Assembly (NCBI GenBank): GCA_025453735.1
Contig: JALOPY010000242.1
Location: forward strand, 1 to 11,388
DNA length: 11,388 nt
Source: a bacterium
Lineage (GTDB): Bacteria > Zhuqueibacterota > Zhuqueibacteria > Thermofontimicrobiales > Thermofontimicrobiaceae
Direction: 5' to 3'
Notes under the pieces: model-generated
What the model was told of the DNA's origin: nothing
The model's input: the letters and a program-made list of their open reading frames with translations, nothing else
The model's database searches: none
Made by a program: the position numbers and the translations under genes
In this document: one piece after another, positions 6,339 to 11,388 of the stretch
Numbering within the stretch: position 1 is the first letter of the stretch
Layout: each line of letters starts with the position of its first letter

Positions 6339-7180
6339 AACTGTCCATTTAGAGTGACATATTTACCAAAGAAAACTTTTTTGCCATTTCGATCAATACC
6401 CCAGATACCTTTTAGATGCCCGGCTCGGGTACCAATTCTATTGATCCATCTGCCTTGAAAAATTCCACCGCGTTCTCTTGTTTTCACCCAGCGACCTTCC
6501 AGGAAACCACCGCCAAATGGAACGATTTTTTTGTTAAAAGCTTGAATGGAAACCTGGTGTCCCTCTGCCGTTACCGTCTCAATAATATCCATTGAGTCTA
6601 ATTCACTGTAGGAGAATGTTCTGGAATAGAGCGGCGTCGTGATAGTCAATTGTCCTTCAACATTTGACGTGTCACGGTCGATGATGACCAGTGCAATCCC
6701 ATCAAAATGAGTGGACGTTTCTGAAGCCCATCCAACTGTTTTACGATCGGGACGGGGAAGGATTATTTTATCATTGGGTTCAAATAGAATTCGCTTCATA
6801 ATTCCCAGAGTGCCGCGGGTTATAGTTGCAGATCCATCCCAATTAACTGAATTTGTCGCCGTAGAATCAAAATCCAGCAATCCCCAGGCGATTCGAACAA
6901 AGTAAGCATTCACCGTTGTAGAATCAATGGCATTTGCAAACGATGGATCCAATGTTATTGGATCAGAGACAGCTTCATCATCTTCAAACTCTGCGATCAT
7001 CACTGGATCACCAAATGCAGGTAATTCATCAGACGTGCTAAATCCACCGTAAGGCTGATCCAGCTCAGTCACTTCCCCCTCGTTTCCTGGATCGGTTGGT
7101 GTTTCTTTGGAACAGCCGCCCACGATAAGCATTGCAAGCAATGCAAAGATTAATAGCGAAAGAATTGCATAATTTTTCAT
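6329..7180 (-). CDS. Lipoprotein with C-terminal G-x-W repeats, prematurely stopped by a frameshift
   Basis: 283 residues as it stands. AAGGAG (7189-7194) is 8 nt before the ATG. A type II signal peptide (hydrophobic residues 5-20) ends in VGGC, so C23 should be lipidated after cleavage. An acidic linker (24-75, many D/E/P/G) follows. The central region contains WDGSATITRGTLGI (114-127), FEPND (133-137) and TSTHFDGIALVII (155-167), probably a beta-rich domain that I cannot assign to a named family. From about 224 come short repeats: GFLEGRW (225-231), GIFQGRW (239-245), GHLKGIW (254-260), a degenerate FFGKY (270-274), then GQFAG at the stop. The frameshift removes about 37 residues with two more repeats, so the intact protein would be about 320 residues. 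Probably exported to the envelope or cell surface; substrate unknown. The gene stands alone and ends at the terminator at 6080. Confidence 0.8.
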   Translation of the reverse strand: MKNYAILSLLIFALLAMLIVGGCSKETPTDPGNEGEVTELDQPYGGFSTSDELPAFGDPVMIAEFEDDEAVSDPITLDPSFANAIDSTTVNAYFVRIAWGLLDFDSTATNSVNWDGSATITRGTLGIMKRILFEPNDKIILPRPDRKTVGWASETSTHFDGIALVIIDRDTSNVEGQLTITTPLYSRTFSYSELDSMDIIETVTAEGHQVSIQAFNKKIVPFGGGFLEGRWVKTRERGGIFQGRWINRIGTRAGHLKGIWGIDRNGKKVFFGKYVTLNGQFAG

Positions 7181-7548
7181 TGTAGTATCTCCTTGGTTAG
7201 AATTAATGTTTTTAGTTTTTAATTGATGGGATCCCTGAATTCACATTGCGCTACTGCAAACGCGCTGCCAATTTGCAATGCGAACTCAGAATCGAATCCA
7301 ACTTTTTATTTCTAATAGTTATAATTAAAAAAATAATTCTAGCCAGGAATTTTAGAAATGTACCCAAAAAGGCATTTCATCGTCAACATCGTACCTTATG
7401 GTACAGCAAAAATAGATTTATGAAACAATACAAATGAGCTTTTTCAGCAGGATGAGAGTAAGATATAGTTGCTGCGATTGACTGACAACAAAATATTATG
7501 ATGCAGATGCTTCGACATGTACGAATGTCGAAGCATCGCAAAAAAAAA
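7181..7548. other. Intergenic region upstream of the lipoprotein gene
   Basis: It separates the end of the acyl-CoA synthetase gene from the lipoprotein start and should hold the lipoprotein promoter, though I cannot single one out in the AT-rich sequence. It contains the 13-bp hairpin at 7506-7537 and a small dyad gtacc-ttat-ggtac (7390-7403). There is no supportable reading frame and no canonical terminator for the upstream gene. Confidence 0.45.
7506..7537. repeat. Perfect 13-bp inverted repeat just after the acyl-CoA synthetase stop
   Basis: gatgcttcgacat (7506-7518) and atgtcgaagcatc (7525-7537) pair perfectly around the 6-nt loop gtacga. The nearest poly-T on the minus strand (complement of 7540-7548) comes before the hairpin, directly after the stop codon, and not after it, so this is not a standard intrinsic terminator in either orientation. 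It could protect the mRNA 3' end from exonucleases or bind a dimeric regulator. Confidence 0.75.
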
Positions 7549-9345
7549 CTAATCCTGGTACATACTTTCAATCAGATCAGCAAATTTTTGTTCGACGAAT
7601 TTACGTTTAATTTTGAGAGTTGGGGTTAGCTCATCTTCTTGAATTGTAAACACTTTTGGAAGCAATCGAAATGCTTTAATTTGTTCATAACGGGCAAGAT
7701 CGACAGACAACCGGTTAATCTCGTTTGAAATGAGCTGATTTATTTTTTGATTTTGAACCAGCTCTTCTTCATTCTGATATTGAATTTTATTCTCTTCAGC
7801 GTAATTTTTTATCATCTCAAAATTTGGTACAATTAAGGCCGAGATGAACTTTCGCTTGTCACCAATAATAAGAATTTGTTCAATGAGCGGGCTGGTTAAT
7901 AGTGTATTTTCAATTGGTGCTGGAGCGATGTTTTTGCCTCCCGATGTGACGATAATATTTTTTTTGCGATCAGTGATCGTTAAAAAACCATCCTCATCGA
8001 GGAAACCAATATCGCCGGTATGCAACCATCCGTTATCATCGATAACCTCTTTCGTTTCGGCTGGTTTCTTGTAATACTCCTTCATGACATGGGGTCCTCG
8101 GGTCAATACTTCACCATCTTCCGCGATTTTGACTTCAACCCCACCAGCTTTCAGAGCGGGGCCCACAGTCCCGAATTTTATTTTTTCTTCCAGGTTAGCA
8201 GCGATAACAGGAGAGCTTTCCGTTAACCCATAACCTTCTATTATTTTAATTCCTGCCGAATAAAAAAACTCCCCGATCTCTTTCGATAGCGGCGCTCCGC
8301 CCGAGACAAAAAACCTTAATCTGCCCCCGACTCGTTCTTGCAGCTTACTAAAAACTAATTTTGTTGCCAGGTTATGCTTAAATTTTAAGAATCCACCGAC
8401 TTTATTTTTATCCTGTACCTTAGAGTATTTGTCCCCTGTTTTCAAAGCCCAGTTAAATATTTTCTTTTTTGCCGCGCCGCCGGCTGCCGCATTTTCCAAT
8501 ACCCGGTTATACATTTTTTCAAAAAAACGCGGGACGCTGGTCATGATTGTTGGTCTAACTTCACCTAAATTCTGAGCAACAGTGTCGATGCTCTCTGCAT
8601 AAGCAATTGTGGCGCCCACGCACAATGGACAGAAATGTCCAGCCATTCGCTCAAATACATGACACAACGGTAAGAATGATAAGAAAATATCGTCCGATCC
8701 GATTCTTAAAGTTGCAACCCCGCCTTTGACGTTGGAAAGAAAATTATTGTGCGTCAACACCACGCCTTTGGGATTACCTGTTGTACCAGAAGTGTAGATA
8801 ATACCACAAGGATCATCTGCTTTAATACTCGCGACGGTATTCGCATAGAAGCTTAAATTTTCCTGTTCAAATTTCTGTCCCTTTTCAGAAACATCAGCAA
8901 ACGGAATCATGTTCTTTGCGAACGACGCGGGCGAATCGATATACACAATATACTTCAGCACAGGAAGATCGTTGATGATCTCCTGAATTTTGCTGGTTTG
9001 CTCCGATATCGATGTGATGATAACTTTGGCTTCTGAATCATTCAGGATGTACTCGATCTGTTTCGGAATCAGCGATGGATAGATTGGGACATTTATCGCT
9101 CCAAGTGAAAGAATTGCCAAATCTGAAATTGCCCATTCAGGTCGATTTTCTGACAGCAAAGCAATTCGGTCACCTTTTTTAACGCCTAATGATGCTAAAC
9201 CCAACGCAAAATTCTTGACCTTTTCACCAAATTCCCGGTAGGTAAATCCTTGATATTGCCCAGCGATTTTGGTCATTAGCGCTATTTTTGATCCATGTTC
9301 ATCTACCGTATTTAGAAACATTTGAGGCAAAGTAGTAGCAGTCAT
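7549..9345 (-). CDS. Long-chain fatty acid-CoA ligase (AMP-forming acyl-CoA synthetase)
   Basis: 598 residues from the ATG at 9345, chosen because GGAGGG (9352-9357) lies 6 nt upstream; a GTG 57 nt earlier has no ribosome site. The enzyme activates fatty acids with ATP to acyl-AMP and then to acyl-CoA, usually at the inner membrane face, feeding beta-oxidation or lipid synthesis. Adenylation motifs: YTSGTTGNPKG (184-194, P-loop), GYGLTESSP (371-379), TGDIG (443-447), TDRKKNIIVTSGGKNIAP (458-475), and LTPTLKIKR (573-581), whose first Lys (about 578) is the expected catalytic Lys. The ending LTPTLKIKRK and the length of about 600 fit the FAA1-like long-chain class better than E. coli FadD. No acyl-CoA dehydrogenase or thiolase genes are adjacent. 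Chain-length preference cannot be read from the sequence. Confidence 0.93.
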   Translation of the reverse strand: MTATTLPQMFLNTVDEHGSKIALMTKIAGQYQGFTYREFGEKVKNFALGLASLGVKKGDRIALLSENRPEWAISDLAILSLGAINVPIYPSLIPKQIEYILNDSEAKVIITSISEQTSKIQEIINDLPVLKYIVYIDSPASFAKNMIPFADVSEKGQKFEQENLSFYANTVASIKADDPCGIIYTSGTTGNPKGVVLTHNNFLSNVKGGVATLRIGSDDIFLSFLPLCHVFERMAGHFCPLCVGATIAYAESIDTVAQNLGEVRPTIMTSVPRFFEKMYNRVLENAAAGGAAKKKIFNWALKTGDKYSKVQDKNKVGGFLKFKHNLATKLVFSKLQERVGGRLRFFVSGGAPLSKEIGEFFYSAGIKIIEGYGLTESSPVIAANLEEKIKFGTVGPALKAGGVEVKIAEDGEVLTRGPHVMKEYYKKPAETKEVIDDNGWLHTGDIGFLDEDGFLTITDRKKNIIVTSGGKNIAPAPIENTLLTSPLIEQILIIGDKRKFISALIVPNFEMIKNYAEENKIQYQNEEELVQNQKINQLISNEINRLSVDLARYEQIKAFRLLPKVFTIQEDELTPTLKIKRKFVEQKFADLIESMYQD

Positions 9346-9376
9346 TTTTTTCCCTCCGTTTAATTTAAATAAAAAT

Positions 9377-9404
9377 GGGTGCGGAACTATTAATCCTGGC
9401 ACCC
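9377..9404 (-). promoter_or_regulatory. Stem-loop in the leader of the acyl-CoA synthetase gene
   Basis: gggtgc (9377-9382) pairs with gcaccc (9399-9404), and inside it gga pairs with tcc. It lies about 30 nt upstream of the start codon within the predicted leader. It might influence translation or mark a regulator site, but a 6-bp stem is only modest evidence. Confidence 0.25.
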
Positions 9405-9485
9405 TCGAGAAGTTATAAGAATTTTATTCACCATGCTGTAATGGGACTGTATTTATTTTCATATTGAGTTAAATTTTGACCCATG

Positions 9486-9514
9486 ATTATAATAATAATG
9501 TTTAAAATAAGCAA
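9486..9514 (-). promoter_or_regulatory. Sigma70-like promoter of the acyl-CoA synthetase gene
   Basis: On the minus strand TTGCTT (9509-9514) and a perfect TATAAT (9486-9491) are 17 nt apart. The start site would be near 9479, giving a leader of about 135 nt that contains the stem-loop at 9377-9404. The surrounding DNA is AT-rich, so this is a good but not certain call. Confidence 0.5.
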
Positions 9515-9670
9515 GATAAATATTTCTCATGGCAAATTTTCAAAGCACCTGGCTTACTCATTAGAAGCTTGTTTATAAAGAGGAAACAAAGGTATAATGG
9601 TGCGGCTTTCCTAAAAATGACTGAATCATCATTCAGTGAAAAATCAGAATTGTACGTGAAGTTTTCTTGC

Positions 9671-9712
9671 AAAAAGAAACCCCTTAGATAAGGGGGGAAT
9701 CCAAGGGGTTTC
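9671..9712 (-). terminator. Intrinsic terminator of the 62-residue gene, with an alternative inner hairpin
   Basis: On the minus strand GAAACCCCTT (from 9712-9703) pairs perfectly with AAGGGGTTTC (9685-9676) over 10 bp and is followed by five U (A-run at 9671-9675). The loop contains a C-run and CTTATCT that allow a competing hairpin, CCCCTT with AAGGGG, joining 9680-9685 and 9690-9695. The terminator lies 17 nt after the stop at 9729. Confidence 0.7.
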
Positions 9713-9728
9713 GAGAACAAAAAACATC

Positions 9729-9917
9729 CTATTTTTTCAATGTTTGCATCAATTCCCAATCAAAAGGAATCCCCGCATCATCATCAAAAGAAGTTCGGTC
9801 CAATGCCTTTTGCGGATGTTCCATAATTCTTGACTCGAATAACCTTCTAGTTATATAGCGATTTAAGGCGCTATTGATGTCGCGGTTGCACAAGATGTTT
9901 TTTCGCCTGTTTTTCAT
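9729..9917 (-). CDS. Small hypothetical protein, 62 residues
   Basis: Starts at the ATG at 9917, with GAAGGG ending about 8 nt upstream. It begins MKNRRKNILCNRDINSALN and ends in an acidic-then-hydrophobic tail (FDDDAGIPFDWELMQTLKK). It is rich in Arg/Lys in the first half and Asp in the second, and has no membrane segment or signal peptide. I do not recognise the family; its size and charge recall antitoxins or small regulators, but no toxin-like partner is adjacent. The same frame stays open upstream to 10004 (stop at 10005-10007) with protein-like content (RESWHKYCFRAKYQGDLIDK) but without an ATG, so the gene may have lost its original start or be the remnant of a longer one. The intrinsic terminator immediately downstream supports it being a transcribed unit. 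Confidence 0.45.
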   Translation of the reverse strand: MKNRRKNILCNRDINSALNRYITRRLFESRIMEHPQKALDRTSFDDDAGIPFDWELMQTLKK

Positions 9918-10152
9918 TTCATAACCCTTCAATTTATCAATTAAATCACCCTGATACTTCGCTCGAAAGCAATATTTATGCCAGCTTTCACGCAGCTTAA
10001 TAAGTTAAATATTATTAATGCGTCATTCTCTGACATATTTGTAATCTCGTTGTTCGCTAATGATTCAAAAATTTATCACATGTATCAAAATTAGCCAATG
10101 CAAAATTTGCTCATCTTCCTCATCAAAAAGATTATGTCTGAAAATAAAAGTG

Positions 10153-10181
10153 TTGAATTAATAAGGAATTTTTAGTATTTT
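10153..10181 (+). promoter_or_regulatory. Candidate promoter of the Lhr helicase gene
   Basis: TTGAAT (10153-10158) and TATTTT (10176-10181) are spaced 17 nt apart. Transcription would start near 10188, about 90 nt before the ATG, within the left arm of the inverted repeat at 10186-10210. Confidence 0.4.
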
Positions 10182-10185
10182 ACAT

Positions 10186-10210
10186 CCCGTTTTGTGCATT
10201 AAAAAACGGG
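10186..10210. repeat. Inverted repeat at the predicted lhr transcription start
   Basis: cccgtttt (10186-10193) and aaaacggg (10203-10210) form an 8-bp stem with a 9-nt loop. No U-tract follows on either strand, so it is not a terminator. Its position just downstream of the predicted -10 suits an operator or a 5'-end hairpin. Confidence 0.4.
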
Positions 10211-10276
10211 CAATTCATGCGTGAGCTTCAATACAAAATTTAGTCAACATACGGCTAATAGTCCATCAAAGGAGTT

Positions 10277-11388
10277 ATGATCAAAAATTCTGATTTACAT
10301 ACAATCATTGGCTTCCACCACGCCATTTGTAACTGGTTTACCGAATCGTTCGATCACCCGACTCCCCCGCAAATTCAGGGTTGGCCGCCGATCTCACGTG
10401 GTGAAAACACATTAATATTGGCGCCTACTGGCTCAGGCAAAACATTGACTGCATTTCTCGTCTGCATCGACCAGCTTTTAAAAAAACTCATTCAAAATGA
10501 TCCCCCCGAGGGAGTGCATACACTTTACATTTCGCCGCTCAAAGCTTTGAATTATGATATCGAACGAAATTTGGAAGCGCCAGTTGCGGGCATTCGGCAA
10601 AAGGCTTTGGAAGCGAATCTTGATTTGCCAGCGATAAGCGTTGCGGTTCGCACTGGCGATACCACGCAAAAAGAGCGAGAACAAATGCTGCGAAAACCGC
10701 CGCATATTTTAATTACCACTCCTGAATCGCTTCATCTGCTCCTGACGTCACAGCGAGCCCAGCGGATATTAAGAACAGTCAATTATGTTATCGTGGATGA
10801 AATTCATGCGTTGTCCGAAAACAAGCGTGGCACATTTCTCAGCTTGCTTCTCGAACGGTTACAGCACATCGTTGATAAACCTTTCATCCGAATCGGATTA
10901 TCTGCTACACAAAAGCCTTTGGAAGAAATTGCCAGATTTCTGGGCGGATCAATTCAAGCGCAAGAAGGCGATCAAATCAGTTTTGTTCCCCGTCCCGTTA
11001 CGATCATCGATACCGGCATCAGAAAAGAGCTGGATTTGCAAATCGTTTCGCCAGTGGATGATTTTCAGGATTTGCCTGAAAATACGATCTGGCCCGAAAT
11101 TTATCAGAAGCTTTTAGAGCTGATTCAAGGACATCGATCCACCCTGATCTTTGCGAACAACCGCGCAGCAGCAGAACGGATCACATCAGAAATGAACAAT
11201 CGGGCAGGGTATGAATTGGTCAAGGCGCATCATGGCAGCATTTCAAAATTTGTCAGGCGAGACATCGAGGAACAGCTAAAGCAAGGAAAATTGACCGCGC
11301 TCGTCGCGACAGCAACCCTGGAGCTTGGCATCGATATGGGCGCCATCGACCTGGTTTGCCAGGTGGAATCGCCGAAAGGAGTTGCCCG
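10277..11388 (+). CDS. lhr: Lhr-type large ATP-dependent helicase (N-terminal part, runs off the right edge)
   Basis: 370 codons are present. Lhr proteins are superfamily 2 3'-5' translocases that unwind DNA or RNA:DNA duplexes and act in DNA repair. Motifs in order: TPPQIQGWP Q-motif (29-37), Walker A APTGSGKT (49-56), YISPLKAL (84-91), TTPESL (147-152), VDEIHAL (173-179, the DEIH variant usual in Lhr), LSATQ (208-212), then the second RecA domain with IFANNRAAAE (291-300), HHGS (318-321) and ATATLELGIDMG (344-355). The winged-helix and Lhr-specific domains lie beyond the window, so Lhr-core (about 900 residues) cannot be told from full-length Lhr (about 1,500). The ATG at 10277 is the only plausible start before Walker A, although AAAGGAG ends only 2 nt before it, unusually close. 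It is transcribed away from all neighbours except the transglycosylase. Confidence 0.92.
   Translation, partial: MIKNSDLHTIIGFHHAICNWFTESFDHPTPPQIQGWPPISRGENTLILAPTGSGKTLTAFLVCIDQLLKKLIQNDPPEGVHTLYISPLKALNYDIERNLEAPVAGIRQKALEANLDLPAISVAVRTGDTTQKEREQMLRKPPHILITTPESLHLLLTSQRAQRILRTVNYVIVDEIHALSENKRGTFLSLLLERLQHIVDKPFIRIGLSATQKPLEEIARFLGGSIQAQEGDQISFVPRPVTIIDTGIRKELDLQIVSPVDDFQDLPENTIWPEIYQKLLELIQGHRSTLIFANNRAAAERITSEMNNRAGYELVKAHHGSISKFVRRDIEEQLKQGKLTALVATATLELGIDMGAIDLVCQVESPKGVA

Larger units (their letters stand above)
9918..10276. other. Intergenic region between divergent genes
   Basis: It separates the 62-residue minus-strand gene from the plus-strand Lhr helicase. The minus-strand frame of the small gene remains open to 10004. 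The rest is AT-rich and holds the candidate lhr promoter and the hairpin described separately. No RNA gene or other coding frame is supportable. Confidence 0.45.

Noticed and set aside
6331..6362. Programmed -1 frameshifting in the lipoprotein gene
   Set aside because: No X-XXY-YYZ heptamer occurs in the only interval where the shift could happen; the nearby A-run in GGC-AAA-AAA-G is out of phase and lies before an in-frame stop of the shifted frame.
9346..9402. A GTG start at 9402 adding 19 residues to the acyl-CoA synthetase
   Set aside because: It has no ribosome binding site and places GGAGGG, ideally spaced before the ATG at 9345, inside the gene.
9502..9759. An 85-codon minus-strand frame
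   Set aside because: It overlaps the terminator hairpin, the end of the 62-residue gene and the acyl-CoA synthetase promoter, and its translation looks like read-through of the hairpin repeat.
1..11388. CRISPR arrays, tRNA/rRNA genes, integrases, toxin-antitoxin pairs or defence cassettes
   Set aside because: No regularly spaced repeats, RNA gene signatures or recognisable proteins of these kinds are visible.

Overview
The window has moderate GC in its genes and long, very AT-rich spacers. It looks like ordinary chromosome of a Gram-negative-type bacterium: there is a lipoprotein with a lipobox, an inner-membrane-anchored lytic transglycosylase, strong AGGAGG-type ribosome binding sites and sigma70-like promoters. 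The gene set would fit the Calditrichota/KSB1 or wider FCB area, but that is a weak impression and not a demonstrated assignment. I see no rRNA, tRNA, CRISPR array, transposase or prophage genes.

Layout. (1) 1-2409, minus strand, running off the left edge: 803 codons of an endonuclease Q-type PHP nuclease with a Zn-finger, fused to a UvrD/Rep superfamily 1 helicase, behind a clear promoter. (2) 2832-3137, minus: a 101-residue three-span membrane protein of unknown role. (3) 3138-4078: a gene-free AT-rich stretch holding a spaced 20-nt inverted repeat and a 12-nt perfect palindrome. (4) 4079-4777, plus: a GH23 lytic transglycosylase whose C-terminus is frameshifted by a perfect 29-bp tandem duplication. 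The lost C-terminal tail is still readable to 4812. (5) A bidirectional terminator at 4835-4868 separates it from the convergent short-chain-type L-threonine 3-dehydrogenase (4947-5894, minus). (6) 6329-7180, minus: a lipoprotein with C-terminal G-x-[FL]-x-G-x-W repeats. It is also frameshifted near its end, and its missing repeats are readable to 6225, before a good terminator at 6080-6124. (7) 7549-9345, minus: a long-chain acyl-CoA synthetase. (8) 9729-9917, minus: a 62-residue hypothetical protein with its own terminator. (9) 10277 to the right edge, plus: the N-terminal helicase core of an Lhr-type protein.

The genes look like mostly single-gene transcription units and not one operon: nearly every gene has its own promoter-like site, terminator or long spacer. 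The two edges carry DNA-repair helicases (EndoQ-UvrD and Lhr), and the middle carries envelope and housekeeping metabolism genes. The most interesting items are the EndoQ-UvrD fusion, which physically joins a deaminated-base nicking enzyme to a helicase, and the two independent repeat-associated frameshifts at gene 3' ends. I found no convincing evidence for a wholly new multi-gene system.
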